This document shows, one piece after another, positions 43,742-51,670 of a stretch of DNA of 64,000 nt. The notes under the pieces are model-generated. The model was given only the letters and a program-made list of their open reading frames with translations. It had not been told where the DNA came from and made no database searches. The position numbers and the translations under genes were made by a program. The stretch is from Acidobacteriota bacterium (GTDB lineage: Bacteria > Acidobacteriota > Terriglobia > Terriglobales > SCQP01): the NCBI GenBank assembly GCA_027459505.1, contig DAIDIE010000009.1:41534-105533 (forward strand), in the 5' to 3' direction. Each line of letters begins with the position of its first letter. The stretch's first letter is position 1.

Positions 43742-44483
43742 GATGAGCGGCCTCTGCAACGTTTGCAGCGGGAGAAAGTTCCGGCATTAATAGCCCGTAT
43801 AATTGTTGCGCCGTGTCGGCCAGACTCTGGCGCAGCTCGTCAGTCATCGGTTGCTGCAGGCCCACCTCGAGGGTCCGTGCCAGTTTGGAAGCCTCGCTGA
43901 ATCCAAACGTCCCCACCGCCCCCGCCAGCTTGTGCGCGTCCCTCACCGCCGCCTCGCGCAGTGCCTCATCCAGCGTGCCTTCGCGTAACGCCGTTGCCGC
44001 TCTGCCGACCGTCTCCACCCGCGACTTGATGGTTGGACGAAAGCGCTCCCACAGCTCTTCCATCCCCTTCATCACCTGCGCCTGCGCGCTGCCGGAGCTG
44101 ACTGCGTTGCTCGTCCTGGGGGCAAACGGCTCCAGGCAGCGGGCCAGTTCCTTCGCGCTCAGCGGATACACCAGCAGTTGCCGCAGCTTATGTCCGTTCG
44201 TCACCGCGTGCGCCGCTTCCAGGCTTAACTCGCGCGGCACCATCAGAAACAACGGAAGCTCAGGGTACGAACTCTCCAAAAACGTGAGCACCTGTTGTGT
44301 CAGCACATGATCCTGCGGCTGGTACGCCACCACGGCGGCCGACCACTGCTCCTGGCTCGGTTGCAACGCCTCTGTCAGAGAGCGGCGCTGAACCTCTACC
44401 GGGAATGGACATTCCGCGGCTAGCTGTGCCAGCGCGCTTTGTGCTTCCGCTTCCGGCCAGCCCATTGCGAGTACTTTCACCAT
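43731..44483 (-). CDS. Hpt-domain protein with pseudo-receiver
   Basis: 250 residues. The N-terminal ~115 residues are receiver-like (VKVLAMGWPEAEAQSALAQL, a later LPLFLMV, and YPLSAKELARCL) without the acidic pocket. The C-terminal domain is an Hpt module with RDAHKLAGAVGTFGF, phosphorylatable His184, and helices on either side. It probably relays phosphoryl groups between the downstream hybrid kinase and a separate receiver that is not in this region. Confidence 0.82.
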   Translation of the reverse strand: MVKVLAMGWPEAEAQSALAQLAAECPFPVEVQRRSLTEALQPSQEQWSAAVVAYQPQDHVLTQQVLTFLESSYPELPLFLMVPRELSLEAAHAVTNGHKLRQLLVYPLSAKELARCLEPFAPRTSNAVSSGSAQAQVMKGMEELWERFRPTIKSRVETVGRAATALREGTLDEALREAAVRDAHKLAGAVGTFGFSEASKLARTLEVGLQQPMTDELRQSLADTAQQLYGLLMPELSPAANVAEAAHHGA

Positions 44484-44644
44484 GCTCCGCCTCCCGCCTT
44501 TGTCGCTCCGGAATCCCCGGGCGGCAACTATACTTGCCTGAATCTATCATCGGTGAGCATGAAAGAAAACTTCAGATTGAGCCGGCCGGGCTCCTAGGGC
44601 TACAAGTGGAGTTGATCGTCCCCACCGCAACGTCGCCCCAATGC

Positions 44645-45688
44645 TCAGGCTAGTTCGTTGTAAACGGCAACGGTCTGCTCGCAAACCTTTTTCGGGGAAT
44701 AGCTCTCCTCTACCGCCTCCCGCCCCGCTCGTGCCCACTGCTGGGCAAGCTGCCGGTTCCCCCTCAGTTCGTTTATCCCCTGGGCCAGCGCCGCGGGTGA
44801 TGCGGGAGGAACCAGCCGGCCATTCACCCCATCCTTTATTAGTTCCGGAATCCCGCCCACCGCGCTCGCCACCACCGGCGTTCCGGCCACCCAGGCTAAG
44901 AGCAGGGAAGAGCCCAATCCCTCTGCGCGGGAAGGAAGCACAAACACATCGCCCCCAGCCACCAGCGTGGGCAGTGCAAGGCCCGCCGGCAGTTGTTCCC
45001 GGAAAAAGACGCGCTCCTGCAGCCCCAACTCCTTCACCCTGCTGCGGAGTTTGCTATCGAGCTTACCCTCGCCGCTCAGCAGCAGTACCGTCTCAGGCGC
45101 CGCCTTTGCCGCTTCGACAAGATCCCCGACTCCCTTTTCGGCGGTAAACGCACTGACACAGACGGCACAGAATCGCTCGCCCTCAATATGCAAAGCCTGC
45201 CGCAGTTGCGCGCGCGCCGCGGCCGGATCCGGTGCGATGGCCGGATCGACGGCATCGGGAATGATGTGCACGTTTGCGGCCTCCACCCCGATCTGGCGCA
45301 TGCTCCGCGCGACCGCTTCCGATACGCAGACAACGCGTGCGCTGCGGCGGTACTTCCAGGCGCCCCAGAAGCGAACTCGGTACGTGACGCGCCGCGTCGT
45401 CACCACCGGCTTGGCCGCCGCCCAGCCCGCCAGCAGCGCCCAACCCAGCGCCCGGCCATCATGTGCGTGCAGCACGCTGGCGCTTCGTGCCCGCCGCATT
45501 GCCGCCGGCACACTGGCGGTGCATTCCAGTCCGGCGACTTCATAGCGCTGCCGCACCGCGGCGTCCGGAGCGCAGATGAGCTGGTTGCAGCCTGCATTCC
45601 GCAGCGCATGCGCCAGCAGCAGAAGCTGATGCTGTCCTCCGCGCCACACGCGGCTGGAATCAAAATGCACGATGGAATGCGCTGCCAT
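44645..45688 (-). CDS. Glycosyltransferase family 4 protein
   Basis: 347 residues with a GT-B outline: N-terminal HFDSSRVWRGGQHQLLLLA and VLHAHDGRALGWAL, acceptor domain, then the C-terminal donor-binding pattern LLSGEGKLDSKLRS and the E-X7-E motif in SRAEGLGSSLLLAWVAGTPVVAS. It would transfer a nucleotide-sugar moiety to an unknown acceptor, probably glycan or lipid. It is the last gene of the TPR-CRTAC1-GT operon, 13 bases after CRTAC1. Confidence 0.88.
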   Translation of the reverse strand: MAAHSIVHFDSSRVWRGGQHQLLLLAHALRNAGCNQLICAPDAAVRQRYEVAGLECTASVPAAMRRARSASVLHAHDGRALGWALLAGWAAAKPVVTTRRVTYRVRFWGAWKYRRSARVVCVSEAVARSMRQIGVEAANVHIIPDAVDPAIAPDPAAARAQLRQALHIEGERFCAVCVSAFTAEKGVGDLVEAAKAAPETVLLLSGEGKLDSKLRSRVKELGLQERVFFREQLPAGLALPTLVAGGDVFVLPSRAEGLGSSLLLAWVAGTPVVASAVGGIPELIKDGVNGRLVPPASPAALAQGINELRGNRQLAQQWARAGREAVEESYSPKKVCEQTVAVYNELA

Positions 45689-45701
45689 AAAGAGCTGGCC
45701 G

Positions 45702-47468
45702 TTATTGCCCCGCCGGCTGGGGTTCGGCGACCTTGATGTGGGAAACGCCTCGCGTTTTCTTCGCCAGCACGCCCTTACCCTCCTGGATCACATAATAATG
45801 ATCCGCTGGCAGATCATGAATACGTTCTACTTTGCCCGATGGCCAGCGAATCGTGATCAGGCCGGCCTTCTGATGCCGGCCCAACCCGAAGTGCAGGCGC
45901 AAATCGTTTTGCGAGATGAAGCTCCCGCCGCTGCGCACCTCCTGCAGCGTCTTGTGTCCCGCCACTTCCAGCGTAACCTCCGCTCCTAAAGCGGCGCGGT
46001 TCGATTGCACCCCTTCCAGTTGCAGGCTGATGAAGTGCCCAATCGGGGCGAAGTTGCGCAGGATGGAGGGCGGCTGGTTCATATTGTCAACGACCGCCTC
46101 CAGGTGGCCATCGTTAAACAAGTCCCCGGTGGCGACTCCGCGGCTGGAGTGGCGCGCCAACAGCGCTGGACCCGCCTGGCTGCTGATGTTGGCAAAACGC
46201 CCGTTGCGTAGATTGTAGTAGGCGACTTTGCGTTCCCGGTAACTGGTGCCCAGTCCTTTGCCATCCACTTCCGGGTACACATGTCCATTGGCGAGCAGAA
46301 TGTCCGGCCACCCGGAATTGTCGAAATCCATGAACTCCGCTCCCCAGCCCAGATAGCGGGTTACGTTGCCCAGTCCCGCTTCATCCGTTACGTCGTCGAA
46401 ATTGCCGTCGCCGTGATTCAGGTAAAGCGTGCTGGTGTCGTCGGAAAAATTGGTCTTGATGATGTCCTGATTGCCATTGCCCAGGTAATCGCCCGCGGAA
46501 ACGCCCATTCCCGCCTGTTCCACTCCGTCTCCATTGAAGGCTACGCCATCCTCCGGCCCGGTGTCTTTAAAGGTTCCGTTACCGTTGTTGTGATAAAGAA
46601 TGCTCGGCGTCGAGTCGCAGGAAACATAAATATCGGTGCGCCCGTCGTGGCTGTAATCTCCCGTTAATGGCGTGAAGCAGTAATAGCCGGCGGGGTGATC
46701 AATGCCCGCCTGGTGGGAAACATCGGTGAAGGTGCCATCGCCATTATTGTGGTAGAGCGCGTTGACAGCGCCTTTCAGCCCTCGCGGACCACACATCACG
46801 TCAATCCCTTTCCATTGGCACCAGCGCCCCTGGCCCGGTTTGGGTACCTGGTGGTAATGAAAATCCACATAGCGGGCAATAAAAATATCGGCCTTGCCGT
46901 CGTGGTCGTAGTCGAGAAACGCGCAGCCGGTACTCCATTGTTTGTTTGGGGTGGACAACCCCGCTTTCCTGGTCACGTCGGTGAAAGTCCCATTGCCGTT
47001 GTTATGGTAAAGGACGTTTTGCCCCCAATAGGTGACTAGTAAATCGAGGTTGCCGTCGTTGTCGTAATCGCCAACGCAAGCCCCCTGTCCCCAGCCCGAG
47101 TGTGTCAATCCGGCCGCCGCGGTGACGTCGGTGAACGTGCCGTCGCCGTTATTGCGGTAGAGATGGTTGGTGGGCGCCTGACCCGCCGGAAAGCCCCCCA
47201 CCCGCGAACCATTGACCAAGAAAATGTCCGGCCAGCCGTCGTTGTTGTAGTCGAAGATCACCACGCCATTGCCCGTGGTTTCGATGATGTAGTTCTTGCG
47301 GTGGTCGCCACCGTACACATCGGCCGCCGTCACGCCAGTTTGCCGCGCAATGTCTTCAAACCGGATGACGGGCGCCTTTACGGCGGGATGCGCGCGGTTC
47401 ACTTGCGCGCCAGCGGCGCAGACGGCCAGCAACACACCGCCGGCCAGCAGGCAAAGCGAAAATCTCAT
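45702..47468 (-). CDS. CRTAC1 family protein (FG-GAP/VCBS repeats, UnbV/ASPIC domain)
   Basis: 588 residues. N-terminal signal peptide (MRFSLCLLAGGVLLAVCAAGA). Residues ~30-450 contain repeated FG-GAP/VCBS blades with calcium-binding DYDNDGNLD/DYDHDGKAD/DYNNDGWPD patterns and HNNGNGTFTDVT. The C-terminal ~110 residues match the ASPIC/UnbV domain (SNRAALGAEVTLEV, RSGGSFISQNDLRLHFGLG, RWPSGKVERI). Secreted, probably beta-propeller with calcium. The family is frequent in soil bacteria; role unknown. It overlaps the TPR gene by 4 bases. Confidence 0.92.
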   Translation of the reverse strand: MRFSLCLLAGGVLLAVCAAGAQVNRAHPAVKAPVIRFEDIARQTGVTAADVYGGDHRKNYIIETTGNGVVIFDYNNDGWPDIFLVNGSRVGGFPAGQAPTNHLYRNNGDGTFTDVTAAAGLTHSGWGQGACVGDYDNDGNLDLLVTYWGQNVLYHNNGNGTFTDVTRKAGLSTPNKQWSTGCAFLDYDHDGKADIFIARYVDFHYHQVPKPGQGRWCQWKGIDVMCGPRGLKGAVNALYHNNGDGTFTDVSHQAGIDHPAGYYCFTPLTGDYSHDGRTDIYVSCDSTPSILYHNNGNGTFKDTGPEDGVAFNGDGVEQAGMGVSAGDYLGNGNQDIIKTNFSDDTSTLYLNHGDGNFDDVTDEAGLGNVTRYLGWGAEFMDFDNSGWPDILLANGHVYPEVDGKGLGTSYRERKVAYYNLRNGRFANISSQAGPALLARHSSRGVATGDLFNDGHLEAVVDNMNQPPSILRNFAPIGHFISLQLEGVQSNRAALGAEVTLEVAGHKTLQEVRSGGSFISQNDLRLHFGLGRHQKAGLITIRWPSGKVERIHDLPADHYYVIQEGKGVLAKKTRGVSHIKVAEPQPAGQ

Positions 47469-48733
47469 GGTTCCATCTGTACGCGTGGCGCTGCCATCCC
47501 CATCTGCTTCTGGCGCTGCGCCGCGTTGATTTGTTGTGCCAGCTTAAGTTCCGCCCGGGCTCGGACGGGGTGATGGGTACGGGAGTAAATCTGAAACAGC
47601 AGGTAATGCGGCCGCGCGTCCTGCGCCAGCAGCGCCACCGCCGTCTTGCATTCCTTTTCCGCTTCCGCCATGTTTCCGGTCTCGAACAGCGCCTTTCCGT
47701 ACAGGAAGTCCGCTTCCCCGTTGCCCGCGGACAGTTGCACCGCCTGGCGCAGCACAGGTAACGCCTGCCGCACCTGATGCTGATCCAGTTCCGACGCTCC
47801 CAACAGTTGATAACCGCGGAAGTCCATGGGAGCGAGCCGCATCAGTTTCTCGTAGTCCCGCGCGGCCACGGCCGCATGCTGGAGCTGTTCCTGGCTCAAG
47901 CCGTCGAGCACCAGCGCTTCCGGCACCGCGGGAGTCCGCAGCAGCGGCGCCAGCGTTTCCAGCGCGTCGTTGTCACGTCCCAGGGCGTGCGCCGCGCGCG
48001 CCAGGTCGAGTCGTGCTATGGCCGCCGGAGCCGGACTGAGCGCGAGCGCCTTTCGTAAGGATTGTTTCGCCGCGTTGTAATCGCCCGCCTTGGCATATAA
48101 CTCACCCAGGTCGAGATAGCCCTGCGGATCCCGCGGCCGCAGCTCGATCACCTGCTGGAACTGTTGCCGCGCCGCCGGCAATTGGTCCTGGCTGGCTTCA
48201 ACGGTGCCCAGTAGACGATGCGCTTTCACATCCCGCGGCGCCAGCTGCAGGAGCTTGTTGAGGCTGCTCACGGCGTCACTCCATTGCCGGTTGCGTGCCT
48301 GCGCCAGCGCCAGCCCAAAGGCCGCCTGCCGCGAATCGGGCCGCCGCCGCAGCGCCAGCCGGAATTCCAGCTCCGCCCGGTCATAGAGCTGATGGCTGGC
48401 GAAGAGCTCTCCAAGATATTCATGAGCGCGCGCCCGGTCCGGCTCCAACTCGCTGAGGCGCACAAATGATTGCACCGCTGTACGCGCGTTGCCCGCTTCC
48501 ACTTGCGCTTTGCCCAGCAGCAGCAGCGCCGCCGCATAGTCGGGCTCCGCCCGAAGCGCTTCCCGCAGATGCGCGATTGCCTGGTGCAGTGCGGCTTGAT
48601 GTGCTGCCGCGTCGCTCGCCGGCCTTCCCTGGAGCAGCTGCTGCGCGGCTTCGTAATCGCGGACCGCGCTCCGTACCAGCGGTTGCGGTTGTGGATCCGG
48701 ATGGCGCGTCCGGATGGCGCGGGGCCTGGCCAA
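47465..48733 (-). CDS. TPR-repeat protein, frameshifted near its start
   Basis: 422 residues in the intact part, from a TTG at 48733. About ten TPR motifs are visible, for example AIAHLREALRAEPDYAAALL, YLDLGELYAKAGDYNAAKQ and ALPVLRQAVQLSAGNGEA. The expected signal peptide is missing here but is encoded upstream in another frame (48722-48797), separated by the 13-bp tandem duplication at 48696-48721. Without one copy of the duplication, a signal peptide ending VSVGQAPRHPD would continue straight into DPQPQPLVR. The protein starts the operon with CRTAC1 and a glycosyltransferase. Confidence 0.85.
   Translation of the reverse strand: MARPRAIRTRHPDPQPQPLVRSAVRDYEAAQQLLQGRPASDAAAHQAALHQAIAHLREALRAEPDYAAALLLLGKAQVEAGNARTAVQSFVRLSELEPDRARAHEYLGELFASHQLYDRAELEFRLALRRRPDSRQAAFGLALAQARNRQWSDAVSSLNKLLQLAPRDVKAHRLLGTVEASQDQLPAARQQFQQVIELRPRDPQGYLDLGELYAKAGDYNAAKQSLRKALALSPAPAAIARLDLARAAHALGRDNDALETLAPLLRTPAVPEALVLDGLSQEQLQHAAVAARDYEKLMRLAPMDFRGYQLLGASELDQHQVRQALPVLRQAVQLSAGNGEADFLYGKALFETGNMAEAEKECKTAVALLAQDARPHYLLFQIYSRTHHPVRARAELKLAQQINAAQRQKQMGMAAPRVQMEP
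48696..48721 (-). repeat. 13-bp perfect tandem duplication causing a frameshift
   Basis: Plus-strand TCCGGATGGCGCG occurs at 48696-48708 and exactly again at 48709-48721. 13 is not a multiple of 3, so it shifts the frame between signal peptide and TPR domain. Confidence 0.95.
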
Positions 48734-48797
48734 CGCTCACAAGCCACAGCATCAGGACCATCACTACCGTTGCCGATTTGCTGAGAAGAGAGGACAA
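48722..48797 (-). pseudogene. Detached signal-peptide part of the TPR gene
   Basis: From TTG 48797, with CGGAG 7 bases upstream, the frame reads MSSLLSKSATVVMVLMLWLV and SVGQAPRHPD, a good signal peptide. It leaves the TPR frame in the duplication. This gives the original start of the TPR gene at 48797. Confidence 0.75.
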
Positions 48798-48821
48798 TGA
48801 TGAACTCCGAGGTATTGTAGC

Positions 48822-49234
48822 GTGCTGCTCTCGATTCTGATGCGCCCTATGCGCTGCCTTTATCTGGTTACCTGCGCCGCGCTCGTGCTGGCCGCTGCCC
48901 AATCTCCTTCGCCGCGGCCGCCTGTTTCCGCTGCCTTCCCCCGCCGCGCTTGCCGCACTGCACCGCCTGCAGACCACACTGGCGCAACGCAACCCGCAAA
49001 CGACCGGTGCCGCGGTTGGGCTTCTCCGCCGTGAGTTTCCTACCAACGCGCGCGTCCATTTTACGGCAGGATTACTGCTGGCGCGCAGCGCGAATATGCC
49101 GCTCGCCGAGCGCGAGTTTGCTCTCGCCGCGCGCCGGCGCCCATCCCGCGCCCGGCGTTGCCGTGCCAGTCGCGTTTTCCGGCCAACTCAACTTGCCCGC
49201 CAACTCCGTGCGTCTGTACCAGGCGGAAAGATAA
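48822..49234 (+). pseudogene. Decayed gene: exported TPR-like protein
   Basis: Signal-peptide-like MRCLYLVTCAALVLAAAQS is in frame 48822. The next part, ALAALHRLQTTLAQRNPQ... up to HFTAGLLLARSANMPLAERE, is TPR-like but in another frame from about 48940, where a run of five Cs is the likely site of a 1-base insertion. The end (HPAPGVAVPVAFSGQLNLPA...VRLYQAER) is in the third frame to a stop at 49234. Two frameshifts make a functional product unlikely. It lies divergently beside the TPR operon and may be a relict of a related gene. Confidence 0.6.
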
Positions 49235-49245
49235 ACGCCACGTCT

Positions 49246-49277
49246 AGAAGCAGTGGAATAAAAGCGGGCGTGCCGCC
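49246..49277 (+). repeat. Dispersed repeat, terminal-module fragment
   Basis: AGAAGCAGTGGAATAAAAGC followed by GGGCGTGCCGCC, matching the end module of copies 1, 3 and 4. It starts 12 bases after the decayed gene's final stop. Confidence 0.75.
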
Positions 49278-49406
49278 TGCCCTAACGGCCCGAATAAAGT
49301 CTCGGAACTTTCGTTCGGCGCGCCGTCATTCATAGCGAGCGTGCGCAACGCTCTTCCAGCGCTATCCCTTTCGCTCCGCCTTGCCCCAGAAAAGCTTCAT
49401 GCAACT

Positions 49407-49430
49407 GCGCCTGTCCTCGCGGACAGGCGC
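49407..49430. other. Strong isolated hairpin
   Basis: GCGCCTGTCC-TCGC-GGACAGGCGC, perfect 10-bp stem. Followed by TCTGCGTTCTTT on the plus strand, a weak T-tract. Confidence 0.7.
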
Positions 49431-49666
49431 TCTGCGTTCTTTAAGGCCGTCACTACGTCGAAAAGTGGCTGCGCTGGACAAATTTACCAACCAGCGCCGC
49501 GCCGCGATCACTGCGCGCTCACGCTAACTACCCGGAAAACCTGCCCGTGCGCCTCGCCATCCAGAGTGGCACTCCGGATGCACTCTGCTTTTGCGGGGTT
49601 GTGCCGTTTCCCGCGCCTGTCGTGGAATCGTGGCGCCCACCCCAAGGTTTGCTTAGGAGATTTCTC

Positions 49667-51115
49667 ATGTGTTCCACCTTGTCCAGCGTTCCCACTCGTC
49701 TGCTGCTGCTTGCCTTGGCCGGCGCCGCTGCCTTGGGGCTGGCCGCCTGCGGGGGCAGCGGTTCGACCTCGCTCACCACCAGTTCCAATACTTCCGCCAG
49801 CGCTCAGGTGCTCACTGCCGTGCATGACGCCCCGCTCACTGGCGTGATCGAGGCCGACATCACCGTCGCCAACGCCGCCATGACCACCGCCACCGGTTCC
49901 GTAACGTTGTTCACGGCGCCGCGCAAAGTCGAGGTTACCGGACTGGGACTGCTTGATGAGCCCTTGTCGCTGGAATCGCTGGCGCCCGGTACCTACACCG
50001 GAATCTCCTTCACCGTCACCGCCGCGCACGTTACCTATATTGATCCCACCACACAGCAGCCCGTCTCCGCCGACGCGGTCGTCAATAATGGCGCGGTCAG
50101 CCTCACTTTCGCACAGCCCATCACCATCACGACCAGCGACGCCACTGAATTGCGCCTGGACGTCAACCTCGCTCAATCCTTTGACTTGACCGGCTCCACG
50201 GTCACCTTTACTCCGGTGATTACGGTAGCGCCCGCTCCCGTCGATAAGGAGAGCGAGGCGGATAAGGATGTTGAGGTCACTGGCACAGTTACCGCTGTCA
50301 CCGCGACCTCCTTCACCGTCAAGCAGTTTGATAGCGGCGCCTCGTTAACGCTCAACGTTAACAGCTCCACCTCCTTCCAGAACGGCGCCTCGCTGGCGGC
50401 CTTGCAGGTTGGTTCCGTGGTCCATGCCGAAGGCCAGGTACAGCAGGATGGCTCGCTGCTGGCCCTCACCGTGGAAATGACCAATGGCGGCATGAGCGAA
50501 GACGGTCAAAGCCAGGATTCCGGCAATGGCATTGTGGTGAGCACGACCAAGGATTCCAGCGGCAATCTCACCTCGTTCCAGTGGGTCGCCACCGAAGAGA
50601 TGGACGCCTCCACCATGGGGCAGCCAGTGACAGTGACCGTCTCCTCCAGCACCAACTACGTGACTGGAGATGACGAATCCTCGCTCAGCGGACTGCCTGC
50701 CTTCAACGCTTCGCAGATCTTCGCCGGGCAGGATGTGCTTGTAAGCGGCGCCTGGAGCGGCAGCGGCAGTTCGCAGCAACTGGCCGCCAGCGAAATCATG
50801 CTGGGTCAGGTCAATGCCCTGGGCACGTTGGCCGCGCCTCCGGCCGGCACGCTTCCCAACCTGACCTTCACGCTGAACCTCGACGCCACGTCGCCGTTGG
50901 ACTCGCTGGCCGGCATGACAACCCTGAACGCCTCCACCAGCGCCGCCACCCAGTTGTGCAATGAAGACAACGGCGGCGATCTCAGCCTGCTGACCAGCTT
51001 GGCGACCGGAACCGAGCTGGAGGCGCGCGGCGTGTTGGTGAGCAGTAATGGCCAGATCACGCTGCAGGTCTTGCGTGTCGGCCCCGCCACCGACGCGCAA
51101 TCCAGTGGCGACTAG
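49667..51115 (+). CDS. DUF4382-type lipoprotein with DUF5666-like repeats
   Basis: 482 residues from the ATG at 49667 with AGGAGA upstream. The lipoprotein signal ends LGLAAC (Cys28). Residues ~45-200 resemble DUF4382 (VLTAVHDAPLTGVIEADITV, VTGLGLLDEPLSLESLAPGTYTGI pattern, ITTSDATELRLDVNL). Residues ~215-300 and ~310-470 are OB-like DUF5666 segments (VTGTVTAVTATSFTV, GSVVHAEGQVQQDGSLLAL). Surface or periplasmic role unknown. It ends 26 bases before a terminator. Confidence 0.8.
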   Translation: MCSTLSSVPTRLLLLALAGAAALGLAACGGSGSTSLTTSSNTSASAQVLTAVHDAPLTGVIEADITVANAAMTTATGSVTLFTAPRKVEVTGLGLLDEPLSLESLAPGTYTGISFTVTAAHVTYIDPTTQQPVSADAVVNNGAVSLTFAQPITITTSDATELRLDVNLAQSFDLTGSTVTFTPVITVAPAPVDKESEADKDVEVTGTVTAVTATSFTVKQFDSGASLTLNVNSSTSFQNGASLAALQVGSVVHAEGQVQQDGSLLALTVEMTNGGMSEDGQSQDSGNGIVVSTTKDSSGNLTSFQWVATEEMDASTMGQPVTVTVSSSTNYVTGDDESSLSGLPAFNASQIFAGQDVLVSGAWSGSGSSQQLAASEIMLGQVNALGTLAAPPAGTLPNLTFTLNLDATSPLDSLAGMTTLNASTSAATQLCNEDNGGDLSLLTSLATGTELEARGVLVSSNGQITLQVLRVGPATDAQSSGD

Positions 51116-51141
51116 CCGTCTTGTAGCTTGAACCCAGCAGC

Positions 51142-51183
51142 CGGGGCTCCTTTCCATCGGGATTGGAGCCCCGCTTTGCTTTT
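51142..51183 (+). terminator. Intrinsic terminator after the DUF4382 lipoprotein
   Basis: CGGGGCTCC/GGAGCCCCG, 9-bp stem with a 14-base loop, then CTTTGCTTTT. 26 bases after the stop. Confidence 0.85.
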
Positions 51184-51359
51184 ACCCGAACGCGTTCGAC
51201 CTCCCAAAGGAGCGAGCCACCGAGTCCTCCCTTTGGGAGAGATCGCCGGGGGAGGGCTGCGAAATCCCTTCCGCGCCCCCCGGCAAAGCGCAGTTTGCTT
51301 TGTTGGGATGGCAAGGGCGGCCTCCTCCCCAAGATGAAGCAATGGCGGCGGGCGACACA

Positions 51360-51434
51360 GGAGACGAGGCCGTGCCTCCTCCCGTCAGCTTCGGCCGGAT
51401 GACGAAGCAGTGGAATAAAAGGGGCCGTGCCGCC
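51360..51434 (+). repeat. Dispersed repeat, copy 6 (3' half)
   Basis: GAGACGAGGCCGTGCCTC hairpin, then CAGCTTCGGCCGGATGACGA, AGCAGTGGAATAAAA and GGGGCCGTGCCGCC. It keeps the GCTTCG/CGAAGC stem. Confidence 0.8.
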
Positions 51435-51612
51435 CAGTGTCAGGCACGCCAGCATTATCCGCGGAGACGGCGCCCCACCTCTCCAACCTCGCGCTCCGGT
51501 TCCTGCGTCGCGGAGCGACGCACCGGAAAATAGCCAGCGGCGAAGCCGCTGGTCAGCCGGTAAAAAAGTGAACAGCGTGGCGGAGCCACGCCAGGACACA
51601 ACTCGCCAAACC

Positions 51613-51670
51613 AGCCAGGGCCGGGTGGGGCCGGACACCGAAGCGGGTGGAATAAAAGCGGCCGTACCGC
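51613..51670 (+). repeat. Dispersed repeat, copy 5 (terminal module, at a stop codon)
   Basis: AGCCAGGGCCGGGTGGGGCC, then GGACACCGAAGCGGGTGGAA and TAAAAGCGGCCGTACCGC. Its last base is the first base of the TonB-like gene's stop codon (minus strand). Read in reverse, GCGGT/GCCGC + TTTTATT would terminate that gene. Confidence 0.85.

Larger units (their letters stand above)
49235..49666. other. Intergenic region with repeat fragment and hairpin
   Basis: 432 bases after the decayed gene. It holds a repeat fragment (49246-49277) and a 10-bp hairpin (49407-49430). A short frame at 49460-49600 has coding-like character (RHYVEKWLRWTN) but no start or known domain, so it may be more debris. AGGAG at about 49656 serves the next gene. 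Confidence 0.5.
51116..51669. other. Intergenic region rich in repeats
   Basis: 554 bases between two convergent genes. It holds a terminator (51142-51183), an imperfect inverted repeat CTCCCAAAGG/CCCTTTGGGAG at 51202-51243, and two terminal-module repeat copies (51360-51434 and 51613-51670). No gene is recognisable. A segment at 51286-51312 (CAAAGCGCAGTTTGCTTTG) resembles 24921-24940. Confidence 0.6.
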
